A stretch of 64,000 bases of DNA from positions 124,001 through 188,000 of the forward strand of contig JAFAMD010000068.1 of NCBI GenBank assembly GCA_019233755.1, in the 5' to 3' direction. The position numbers were made by a program, and so were the translations under genes. A model generated the notes under the pieces. The model ran no database searches. It was given only the letters and a program-made list of their open reading frames with translations, and was not told the DNA's origin. Numbering within the stretch: position 1 is the stretch's first letter; each line of letters starts with the position of its first letter. The stretch is from Acidobacteriaceae bacterium (GTDB lineage: Bacteria > Acidobacteriota > Terriglobia > Bryobacterales > Bryobacteraceae). Of this stretch, positions 43,298 through 51,111 are shown one piece after another.

Positions 43298-43520
43298 ATG
43301 AGACTGTACACATCCGTTTTGGGGCTCATTTCAGCCTTCGGAATCTTCGCAGCGGTTTGCAGCAACGGGGCACCGCCAAATACGAGCGATAACAGCAGCG
43401 GCTTAGTGGCCTATTGGCCGGCTCGCGATTCTCATCAATGGCAATCGTTTGGTACTCCCGAGCAGTGAACAGCAGTTACGCAAGCTCATTGAGCAAACAG
43501 TGGGAGATTCAGCCCGATAG
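43298..43520 (+). pseudogene. Possible small lipoprotein-like gene, frameshifted
   Basis: ATG 43298 starts MRLYTSVLGLISAFGIFAAV followed by CSNGAPPN, a lipoprotein-like leader, and stops at 43468. From 43428, shifted by one, another frame reads ILINGNRLVLPSSEQQLRKL up to a stop at 43520, so one base change may have split an original gene. A translated 77-codon open stretch of unknown meaning follows to 43747. This is weak evidence and could be coincidence. Confidence 0.3.
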
Positions 43521-43756
43521 TCCACATAGAGGTCGCTCCCGGCCAGGACCCGCTCGCGCTGCCCTCGGAGCATGGTGCCTCGAAGCCCAACGCCAACGCG
43601 AGACGCCCATGCCCTGTGCACTCGCTGGTGATAGACGTGCTTAATGGATCTGGCGAGCCATGCCTCGAATTGAAGAGCGTCAGGGCGCATCCGCCGGCAG
43701 ATCGCCGCCTCGAAAGGCGCGGGTTGTTGAAGGGATTCGAAAATTAGTATGTGCCC

Positions 43757-43780
43757 CACGGGCAGGGGCGCACAACGGGG
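43757..43780. repeat. 24-bp direct repeat, copy 2
   Basis: Exact copy of 41935-41958, immediately before the IstB remnant. The neighbouring codons read RAGAHNG in both copies, so the shared stretch may derive from the same coding element. Confidence 0.75.
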
Positions 43781-43890
43781 ATGGCATCCTCGATCGGTTC
43801 GTGCACAACGCCCATCGCATCGAGATGCGTGGCGATTCAATGCGCAAAAACCGGGGTAAGGCCCAAAAACCGGGTAAGGCCAAAACATAG
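43777..43890 (+). pseudogene. IS21 IstB C-terminal remnant
   Basis: The frame reads DGILDRFVHNAHRIEMRGDS followed by MRKNRGKAQKPG and a stop at 43890. ILDRLVHNAHRI-ESMRK-R is the C-terminal motif of IstB, the ATPase helper of IS21-type transposition. The upstream part of IstB and any IstA are absent. A short duplication of CCGGGGTAAGGCC ends the fragment. Confidence 0.7.
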
Positions 43891-44376
43891 AGCGCATAAC
43901 CACGCGGGGCCTGCTGCCAATTAGCAAAGTTTCCGGTTCCTCATCCATCCGGAGCAAGCAGCCTGGGGGCGCACCGTGGACTTCACGCAGTCAGTAGTTT
44001 CCGATAACGCCACCATATCGGGCGGTAGCCGTGTGTTGAAGTGCATTGGGTGAGAAATTAGAACTGTCACTTCAGATTTGCGAAATCTTGAACCAACGCG
44101 TCCTTGAGCGCATCACAGGCAAGGGAAAGCGCGAACCGCGCATCTCGTACAAATGTACTTGCCGCGAAGGGCGAGTGCGTGGAGGAGACGTGCTCACGAC
44201 CAACAGACGCGAACACTGGCTTCCACATTGGCACCGCTGGTATCAGTGGCAGCGCAGGTGCCCACGCGATCCGCAGCAGCCACGGGATGCTCGATGAGGC
44301 GGAGAGCGTTCCGGTTTAAAAATATGACTGTTGGTTGCCGTACGGCATCTTAGCAACGTTGGTGTTGAGGAGTCTG
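43891..44376. other. Intergenic, probably degenerate mobile-element DNA
   Basis: No gene-like reading frame with family support is seen. The stretch ends with TTGAGGAG just before the fused cytochrome b-molybdopterin gene, a good ribosome site for ATG 44377. Part may be decayed IS21 sequence. Confidence 0.4.
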
Positions 44377-46041
44377 ATGCAGGTCACTGAAGCAGAACGC
44401 GCCGTTTACTATCCGCAGGACCGGCGGTTTCGGATCTGGATCCGACCAAAGGTCCTGCTGCTGCTGGCCGTGCTCGCGTTGGTTCCCCTTATCTTCGCTT
44501 GGTTACAGGGAGCATTCTGGGGACTACCTTACATTATGTCGAATTCCGCCTCCGCTCCTGCCACCGCGAGCGGTCCGCACGGATTTCCTATTTGGATTCG
44601 GTGCTGCCACTTCTTCAATCTGTTCCTCACGTTCATGTTGATCCGCAGCGGACTATCAATTTTGATGGACCATCCGCGCCTTTACTTCAATGACGGATGT
44701 ACTCCGGGAACAGAATGGATACGCTTCACGCCTTTGAAGGTGCCGACGGACCGGATTTGGACCGCGAAGGATGATAACCGCTACATCTCACCTCTATTTG
44801 GGCTGCCGGGCTATTGCCATACTGTCGGGGTTGCGCGTTGCTGGCATTTCATCAACGTCTATGGTTTCGTGCTCACCGGTGTCTTCTTCGTTTCCGGATT
44901 GCTCACCAGTGATCAGTGGCAACGTCTGGTGCCGACCTCATGGGCGGTGTTCGTCCAGGCGTGGAACACGTTCGTAACTTACGCGAATTTTCATCTGCCG
45001 CCCGAGCCCGATGGTTTCTACGGATATAACGCACTGCAACAGCTTGCGTATTTCGCGACGATTTTCATAATGGCTCCGGTCTCGATCCTGACGGGACTGG
45101 CCATGTCTCCGGCGCTCGTTAACCGCTTCCCCGCGTACACGCGGATATTCGGCGGCAGACAAGGCGCGCGTTCGATTCACTTCCTCATGCTGATCGGGTT
45201 CATCGTCTTCGTCGTGGTGCACGTCACGCTGGTGGCGCTCACCGGATTTGCGCGCAATATGAATCACATTGTTCTCGGCGTCGATGACGCGCGCCCGACC
45301 GGCATGGTACTGGGATTCATCGGCATAGCGCTTGTGGTGCTGTCTTGGGTGGCAGCTCATTACATCTCGTGGCATTTTCCACGGGGTTTGCAACATGCGG
45401 AAAAGGCGCTCATGCAGCCGGTGAAAATGGTCACGCTTGACCGCTTTATCCCGCAGGAGCATTACACGCGAGAACAGATCTCGCCTCATTTCTGGCCTAA
45501 CGGGAGAATGCCGGAGCGCGAGGACTGGAAGCGGCTCGCTGCGGATGGGTTCAAGGACTACAAGTTGAAAATCGGAGGATTGGTCGAGAACCCGGCGGAA
45601 CTTTCATTGGAGGATCTGCGCGCGCTGGGTGAGCAGGAAACGATCACGATGCACCATTGCATTCAAGGATGGAGCGGCATCGCGCAATGGCGCGGAATCC
45701 CCATGCGGCGAATGATCGCGCACGTGAAACCAAACGCCGGCGCCCAGGCCATTGCTTTCTATTCCTTCGGTCCGGCGCTCTTCGGCGGCACGTACTACGA
45801 GACGCAGGATCTCTACAACGCAATGAAACCGGAGTGTCTCCTAGCCCTGGAAATGAACGGCAAGCCACTGCCTCCGGTATACGGCGCACCGCTGCGCCTG
45901 CGCGTCGAGAACCAGTTGGGTTACAAGATGATCAAGTGGATCGAGCGTATCGAGTTCATCGCGTCTGAGAAGTTGGTCGGCGAAGGGGAGGGCGGCTCGA
46001 ATGAGGACGAGGAATATTTCGACCTGCTGCCCAATATCTGA
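44377..46041 (+). CDS. Fused cytochrome b561-like / sulfite-oxidase-type molybdopterin protein (module 2)
   Basis: About 554 residues joining two normally separate subunits. Residues about 1-350 form a cytochrome-b-like membrane region with about six helices and His motifs (RCCHFFNLFLTFMLI, RCWHFINVYGFVLTG, RSIHFLMLIGFIVFVVVHVT). After LDRFIPQEHYTREQISPHFWP a SUOX-type Mo domain (about 395-550) begins, with the Mo-ligand Cys428 in HHCIQGWSGIAQW and YGAPLRLRVENQLGYKMIKW. The order cytochrome b then Mo domain matches module 1. ATG 44377 follows AGGAG. Substrate unknown. It borders the PQQ/cytochrome c gene. Confidence 0.88.
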   Translation: MQVTEAERAVYYPQDRRFRIWIRPKVLLLLAVLALVPLIFAWLQGAFWGLPYIMSNSASAPATASGPHGFPIWIRCCHFFNLFLTFMLIRSGLSILMDHPRLYFNDGCTPGTEWIRFTPLKVPTDRIWTAKDDNRYISPLFGLPGYCHTVGVARCWHFINVYGFVLTGVFFVSGLLTSDQWQRLVPTSWAVFVQAWNTFVTYANFHLPPEPDGFYGYNALQQLAYFATIFIMAPVSILTGLAMSPALVNRFPAYTRIFGGRQGARSIHFLMLIGFIVFVVVHVTLVALTGFARNMNHIVLGVDDARPTGMVLGFIGIALVVLSWVAAHYISWHFPRGLQHAEKALMQPVKMVTLDRFIPQEHYTREQISPHFWPNGRMPEREDWKRLAADGFKDYKLKIGGLVENPAELSLEDLRALGEQETITMHHCIQGWSGIAQWRGIPMRRMIAHVKPNAGAQAIAFYSFGPALFGGTYYETQDLYNAMKPECLLALEMNGKPLPPVYGAPLRLRVENQLGYKMIKWIERIEFIASEKLVGEGEGGSNEDEEYFDLLPNI

Positions 46042-46255
46042 TGCTGGAGCTTGATGCGGTTTCGGGTCACAACCTCAATCTACGGTACGCAGCTCGCTCA
46101 TTTCGCGCGCGAAAACTCTCCACCGGGACGGATATTCGCCGTTGGTGAGAAGTGGGCGGCACAAGACCCATTGCGAATTCCTCAACAGACACCTTTGCTC
46201 GCCCTTGACTCTGCAGGTTTCGTTGTGACACGTTTACTGTCAGTTCTAGTCCACG

Positions 46256-48037
46256 ATGACGCGTTGCTTGGTAGCCCTGACGGCGGCTTGCGCGCTCGCC
46301 GCCCAAACCCACGAAGCCTTCTCTCCCACGACCTACTTTCGTGACCACTGTGCTACCTGCCACGGCTCCGCAGCAGTGCCACGCGCGCCGAGCCCCGCGG
46401 CGCTTCGCTCCTTCTCGCCCGAAGCGGTCTATGCAGCCATCACCACTGGCTCGATGAAAGCAATGGCCGCGAACCTCACTGACGCTCAGCGCACGGCCCT
46501 TGCTGAAACCTTGACGGAACAGAAGCTGGGGGTCGCAGCGTTAGCCGACGCAAAGGCTATGTCGAACCCCTGCCCCAGCAACCCGCCGCTTGCCGAACCT
46601 GCCATGGTGGTGAATGGTTATGGCACTGACCTTGCAAACTCGCGCTTCGTCTCAAGCCAAGCGGCGGGGCTTAGCATTGACCGAATCGCCAACCTCAAAC
46701 TGAAATGGGCCTTTGGCTTCCCGGCGGTCTCGCAGATGCTGGGCCAGCCCACTGTTGCCGACGGCCGTCTCTTCGTCGGCTCCCAGGCTGGCTACGTTTA
46801 TAGCCTGAACGCTTCTACCGGGTGCGTCTATTGGTCTTTCCGAACGGCCGCCGGTGTCCGAACCGCGCCGGTATTTGGCGCCGCCGGCGAACGCGCTATC
46901 TTGTGGTTCGGCGACTTGAAGGCTAACGCCTATGCCATCGACGCGCATACGGGTGTGCAAATTTGGAAAGTGAACGTCGACCCTCACGTGGCGGCTCGAA
47001 TCACGGCCGCGCCGGTGCTCGACGCAGGTGTGCTTTATGTGCCGGTCTCTTCCTCCGAAGAAGCGCCTGCGTCACAGCCGAGCTACGAATGTTGTACCTT
47101 CCGAGGAAGTGTGGCGGCCCTGGATGCAAGGACCGGCCGCAAAATTTGGCAGACTTACACCATCTCCGAAGCTCCCCGCCCCATTAGAAAGAACTCTGCC
47201 GGGACGCAACTCTGGAGTCCAGCGGGTGGGGGAGTCTGGGGCACGCCGCTGGTGGATCCGAAGCGCAGCGCGCTTTATTTGGCCACAGGAGATGCGTACA
47301 TCAGCCCGGCCCCAGACACCACTGACGCTATCATGGCGATGGACCTGAAAACCGGCGCGGTGCTTTGGTCAGTGCAAGACCTGCCCAATGACGCCTGGAA
47401 TGTCGCTTGCGCGCGGAAAAACGACAACTGCCCAGAGCCTGCAGGTCCCGATTACGATTTCGGCGCGGCTACCATTCTGCACAACCTCGCGAACGGCAAG
47501 CGGGTTTTGCTGGCTGGGCAAAAGAGCGGCATTGTGTGGGCGCACGATCCTGATAATCACGGGGCGGTGCTTTGGAAAACTGACGTCACACGAAAGAAGC
47601 CCGATCCGAGGGGCGAAATCGTTTGGGGCGGTGCTGCGGACGAAAAACAGGTTTACTACGGGCTCACCAGCGGCGGAGTGGTGGCTCTCGACGTAGCCAC
47701 GGGCGAGAAGAAATGGCTGAGCTCGTTCAATGAGTCCGGACCGCATTCAGGCAGCTCCGGCGCCGTTACTTGTATACCAGGGGTTGTATTCTCCGGCGGG
47801 TTCGATGGCATGTTGCGCGCTCTGGCCACCGAAGATGGCAAAGTGCTCTGGCAGTATGACACGAAGGGCGAGGTACAAACGGTGAACGGGATCAAAGGCA
47901 GCGGCGGATCGCTCGGGGCACCGGGCCCGGTGATCGCCAATGGGATGGTGTACGTCGAATCGGGGTATATCGGCGTGGTTCGTGGTCAACCCGGCAATCT
48001 GCTGCTGGCGTTCGGGGATTCGTCGAACGCAAATTGA
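46256..48037 (+). CDS. Exported cytochrome c-PQQ beta-propeller dehydrogenase-like protein
   Basis: 593 residues. A short signal (LVALTAACALAAQ) precedes a cytochrome c heme motif C32ATCH36 (DHCATCHGSA). A PQQ_2/WD-type propeller follows, with repeats such as GVQIWKVNVDP, GRKIWQTYTI, TGAVLWSVQDLPNDAWN and ALDVATGEKKWLSSF. A vicinal Cys pair in SYECCTFRG resembles the disulfide of quinoprotein alcohol dehydrogenases. The layout recalls polyvinyl-alcohol-dehydrogenase-type quinohemoproteins, with cytochrome c N-terminal. It starts 214 bp after the fused cytochrome b-molybdopterin gene on the same strand. Confidence 0.87.
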   Translation: MTRCLVALTAACALAAQTHEAFSPTTYFRDHCATCHGSAAVPRAPSPAALRSFSPEAVYAAITTGSMKAMAANLTDAQRTALAETLTEQKLGVAALADAKAMSNPCPSNPPLAEPAMVVNGYGTDLANSRFVSSQAAGLSIDRIANLKLKWAFGFPAVSQMLGQPTVADGRLFVGSQAGYVYSLNASTGCVYWSFRTAAGVRTAPVFGAAGERAILWFGDLKANAYAIDAHTGVQIWKVNVDPHVAARITAAPVLDAGVLYVPVSSSEEAPASQPSYECCTFRGSVAALDARTGRKIWQTYTISEAPRPIRKNSAGTQLWSPAGGGVWGTPLVDPKRSALYLATGDAYISPAPDTTDAIMAMDLKTGAVLWSVQDLPNDAWNVACARKNDNCPEPAGPDYDFGAATILHNLANGKRVLLAGQKSGIVWAHDPDNHGAVLWKTDVTRKKPDPRGEIVWGGAADEKQVYYGLTSGGVVALDVATGEKKWLSSFNESGPHSGSSGAVTCIPGVVFSGGFDGMLRALATEDGKVLWQYDTKGEVQTVNGIKGSGGSLGAPGPVIANGMVYVESGYIGVVRGQPGNLLLAFGDSSNAN

Positions 48038-48133
48038 GTGGCTATCTATGGACGCGGCCTCAAGGCGGATTCGATCCCGGCTTGGGTGGATAAGTCACTA
48101 GGCGATTATGCGCCAACGGACGCGCCTGCGGAT

Positions 48134-49027
48134 TCAAATTCCGTCATAGCGTGAATATCCACGTTTGGCCCAATAGTCCGGGGGTTCGTCCTTTGTATAG
48201 GTAATCCGCGTAATCGCCTTGATGTTCTTCAGTCCGAGTTTCACAGGCACAAGCAGTCGGAGCGGAGCTCCGTGCTCCGCGGTGAGCGGTTGTCCATTCA
48301 GGTGAGTCGCCAGCAGCGTCTGCGGATGCCGTGCGGTCAGTAAGTCGATCGAAACGAAGTATGGATCCGGATTCCCGTTTGCGTCGAGATTGACGGACGA
48401 TTCGATGTGAGCCCACTTTGCCTGGGACACCGGCGGGTAAGCATGCAAGAGGTCATCGAATCTCAAACCGGACCACCACGAGATCGCACTCCAACCCTCC
48501 ACGCATACGAGGCGAGTAATCTGATCATGGATCTGGTGACGTGCGAGAAGAGCGGCGATGTCAAGGGAAACGGTCACGCCGGAGGACAGCCCATCGAGAG
48601 TCAGGCGCCATTTCGAAATGTAACCGGGATTCGGCGTAGCACCGTTGTAGTTATTCTTGAGCGGCGTAATCTGAGACTTTGTATAAGTTGGCACCAGACG
48701 ATTCGGCGAATAGAGCGCTTCGGCCACATCATCGTCGAGCCGCTGCGCTTTGTTCAGAAGCCACTTGTCTTTAGGTGTAATGCTGCGACCTTGATCAACA
48801 CCCAGCCGCTGCAAAACTCTCTGGGGCAGTTGCGATCCGCCCACGGCCAGCGCCGCAATTGCGCCGGCGCCAAAGACAAACAGGTCGCGGCGAGTCCGCC
48901 GGCGAAGAGTGGAGGGTGCGACTTCGATGATCTCAGGCGCTCTTTCCCTGAATAGACCGTGAGACGCCTTTTCGGGGACAGATTTCCTGATGGGCTTTAA
49001 CTGCATGCCATTCTGTTCAGGGTTCAT
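48134..49027 (-). CDS. Tat-exported sulfite-oxidase-type molybdopterin oxidoreductase (module 3)
   Basis: About 297 residues. The Tat leader has RRRTRRDLFVFGAGAIAALA. The SUOX-type domain has the Mo-ligand Cys175 in LVCVEGWSAISWW and EHGAPLRLLVPVKLGLKNIK, closely matching module 1 in this window. A helical extension before the domain is longer than in module 1. ATG 49027 overlaps the cytochrome b stop by 11 bp; ATG 49006 and TTG 49042 are alternatives. It is the last gene of the minus-strand operon ABM, SgcJ-like, cytochrome b, Mo protein. Confidence 0.88.
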   Translation of the reverse strand: MNPEQNGMQLKPIRKSVPEKASHGLFRERAPEIIEVAPSTLRRRTRRDLFVFGAGAIAALAVGGSQLPQRVLQRLGVDQGRSITPKDKWLLNKAQRLDDDVAEALYSPNRLVPTYTKSQITPLKNNYNGATPNPGYISKWRLTLDGLSSGVTVSLDIAALLARHQIHDQITRLVCVEGWSAISWWSGLRFDDLLHAYPPVSQAKWAHIESSVNLDANGNPDPYFVSIDLLTARHPQTLLATHLNGQPLTAEHGAPLRLLVPVKLGLKNIKAITRITYTKDEPPDYWAKRGYSRYDGI

Positions 49028-49925
49028 TCGCCCGAGATCCAATCTCCAATCGCGTGGACCAGCCGGTGATCATGCTCCGCACTGTGTCCCAACTATCGAC
49101 AAAAACCAGAAACACGTGCGGCACGGCAAACAAGATGAATATCCACATCAGCCAGAAATGCCACATCCGTGCTGTGTCAAATCCACCAAACAATGCAGCG
49201 AGCCAAGAGAGCTGCATGGGTTCGTGAATCGCCCAACCTGTTAAGACAGAGAGCAAACCGGCGACGGGAATGGAAAGGTAAGCGAGCCGCTGCAGCGGGT
49301 TGTACTTGGTATTGAAGTGGGGAGGATTCCGCCGCCGTGGCCGGAACATCATAAAAGGCGTTCGGAGATAGTACCCTGCGATTCTTAATGCGCCGCGCGC
49401 ATCGTTTAAGCGCGGCAGCAGTGAGCGCCACTCGCCGCCCGCGAAAACTCCGGCCAGGTACACGAGCCCGTTCAGCATGAATAAGTATGCGCAGCACCAG
49501 TGAAGACGCATAGCAGGGGCGAGCATGTAGGGACCGAGGCTGGCGTGGTTGTAGACCCAGTCCGGAGGGCTTGCATAATCACGCAGACCAGGCAGGTGAG
49601 CGCAAATCCAGATACCCGCATCGGCGAAATAATCGAAGGCTCCAGTTTGCGGATTTGGATTGTGTTGATAAATCGGTGAGGCCCAGTAGATCGAAATTCC
49701 ACTGACGATCAGACCCAAAAGAAGCGGAATATTCAACCAATGACTGATCCGTACGAGGACGTTGTGTTTACGGACTACGCGCACGCGCGGCTGTGGCGCC
49801 GGCGTGCGTGTAGCGATCCGTTCCTGGGTGGAATGTGGCACAAGTATTCTCAAGGTCAGTTTCGAGAGTCCATGCCCGAAGGCGGCGCGGCCGCGAAATG
49901 CGCGCGCCCATCCTCGATCAGCCAT
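49017..49925 (-). CDS. Cytochrome b561-like membrane subunit (module 3)
   Basis: Up to 302 residues. The conserved part begins VRKHNVLVRISHWLNIPLLL and continues with MRLHWCCAYLFMLNGLVYLA, LAYLSIPVAGLLSVLTGWAI and ARMWHFWLMWIFILFAVPHV: four helices with paired histidines like module 1. The start is uncertain. ATG 49925 would overlap the preceding gene by 70 bp, while GTG 49841 lies just after its stop. It is the membrane partner of the overlapping downstream Mo protein. The long, basic N-terminal segment from ATG 49925 has no family match. Confidence 0.85.
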   Translation of the reverse strand: MADRGWARAFRGRAAFGHGLSKLTLRILVPHSTQERIATRTPAPQPRVRVVRKHNVLVRISHWLNIPLLLGLIVSGISIYWASPIYQHNPNPQTGAFDYFADAGIWICAHLPGLRDYASPPDWVYNHASLGPYMLAPAMRLHWCCAYLFMLNGLVYLAGVFAGGEWRSLLPRLNDARGALRIAGYYLRTPFMMFRPRRRNPPHFNTKYNPLQRLAYLSIPVAGLLSVLTGWAIHEPMQLSWLAALFGGFDTARMWHFWLMWIFILFAVPHVFLVFVDSWDTVRSMITGWSTRLEIGSRANEP

Positions 49926-50467
49926 TGATCGGCGTGGCGTACGGCCACGAAGAAAAAGTTGATCGGTATCACGGGGATGATCGTCCCATTTGGGCCGTTG
50001 ACATTGCGCACGGTAAGGAGCGCGTCCGCGACTGCGAGATCGGGTTTGATGAAGCGGATCCGGTAGTTCGAGAACACCGCTTGGGTGGTGCCATTGACGG
50101 CTTGCTGGGCCTCGGGACCGAAATCTTTCACCATTGCGACCCGCCCTTGCAGAAAGTCACCCTGGGGCGTCACGAAGGTTGCGTCTTGGGCGAATAGGGA
50201 TGCCCGGAGTTCGGCATTCTTCTGAACGAAAGCCTTAGCAAAAGTATCTCCGAGTGCGCGAACGGCTGCTTCGTCTCGAGGCTCGCCGGCACTCGCAGAG
50301 CCGGTCGCCCCGATGATGAGCGTACACGCGAGAATGGCTGAGCCGAGGCGCTGCATCAGGCGTCGGCCTCGCAGCGCTGACTTGGGCTCCCGGGGTGCGG
50401 AATCGATGGTTTGAGTTGCTATCGAAGCAGCTCGGTACGTTTGTGAGATGTTCATTTGTTTTTTCAT
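49856..50467 (-). CDS. SgcJ/EcaC-like exported protein (NTF2/SnoaL fold)
   Basis: About 203 residues. An N-terminal hydrophobic stretch (RLGSAILACTLIIGATGSAS) behind a basic region is a signal or anchor. The core, AAVRALGDTFAKAFVQKNAE, ASLFAQDATFVTPQGDFLQG, RFIKPDLAVADALLTVRN and FFFVAVRHADQWLIEDGRAH, is of the SgcJ/EcaC type, a small cone-shaped NTF2-like fold. Enzymatic role unproved. ATG 50467 lies 40 bp after the monooxygenase-like gene stop, and the 3' end reaches the cytochrome b gene, so it is operonic. Confidence 0.8.
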   Translation of the reverse strand: MKKQMNISQTYRAASIATQTIDSAPREPKSALRGRRLMQRLGSAILACTLIIGATGSASAGEPRDEAAVRALGDTFAKAFVQKNAELRASLFAQDATFVTPQGDFLQGRVAMVKDFGPEAQQAVNGTTQAVFSNYRIRFIKPDLAVADALLTVRNVNGPNGTIIPVIPINFFFVAVRHADQWLIEDGRAHFAAAPPSGMDSRN

Positions 50468-50507
50468 AAGTGTCGTTTCTTTCTTGACTTGGTCCGCGAC
50501 CTCGCAC

Positions 50508-50813
50508 TTAGCCTTTGAAGGGCGTGCTTGCGAGGACCTCCACTTTTTCAATCTGCGGGGGAATAGCAAACAATTCATTGGCTCGCGCCCCCAATGCCTT
50601 TGCAATCGCACCAGTCAAGTGGGCATTGCGGCCTCCTTCATTTGCAAAGGTGTCGAAGATGCCGAACTTTCCAGATCCAAGCTTGATCGCATACCATTTC
50701 AAGGTCTCTTTTTCATTCAGCGCGAGTGGCTGAGCTGACTTTAGAAATGCTTCGGCACCGGCCTCCTTGCCTGGGCGCGCTTCGAGCGTGACTAACAATC
50801 CAATTGCTTCCAT
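50508..50813 (-). CDS. Antibiotic biosynthesis monooxygenase (ABM)-domain protein
   Basis: About 101 residues with the dimeric alpha/beta barrel ABM pattern: EAIGLLVTLEARPGKEAGAE, FLKSAQPLALNEKETLKWYA, KFGIFDTFANEGGRNAHLTG, then IEKVEVLAST. Relatives are small quinol or heme-associated oxygenases and stress proteins, so a precise reaction cannot be assigned. AAGGA lies 8 bp before ATG 50813. It is the first gene of the operon that ends in the cytochrome b and Mo proteins. A 7-bp inverted repeat 35 bp upstream may be its operator. Confidence 0.85.
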   Translation of the reverse strand: MEAIGLLVTLEARPGKEAGAEAFLKSAQPLALNEKETLKWYAIKLGSGKFGIFDTFANEGGRNAHLTGAIAKALGARANELFAIPPQIEKVEVLASTPFKG

Positions 50814-50848
50814 GGAGTTATCCTTCTGTGTTGACGTTTTCGTGATTG

Positions 50849-50863
50849 GTGAGCTCAGCTCAC
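50849..50863. promoter_or_regulatory. Inverted repeat upstream of the ABM operon
   Basis: GTGAGCT-C-AGCTCAC, a perfect 7-bp dyad, lies 35 bp before the ABM ATG in a 298-bp gap that otherwise shows nothing clear. It is a candidate binding site, perhaps for the AraC-type regulator encoded just beyond. Confidence 0.4.
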
Positions 50864-51111
50864 AACTATGAGTAGACTGCAAATCAGAGGCGGGATTGTG
50901 CGAGTTTCTGCTCGGATGGTCGGAATCTTGCTGAATTCGTGCTCGCAGAGACAGAACTCCAGCGAATTACAAGAGTCCAATGAGTTGTGCCGGGATATTC
51001 AGAATTGCTGATGGAGACGACAGGACTGAGGCGGATGCAAGGAGGGATGCGTCCCTAACAACAACGTAAAAGGCCGCCGGTGAAAGAGACGATGTGGCTG
51101 CGGATCAGAAA

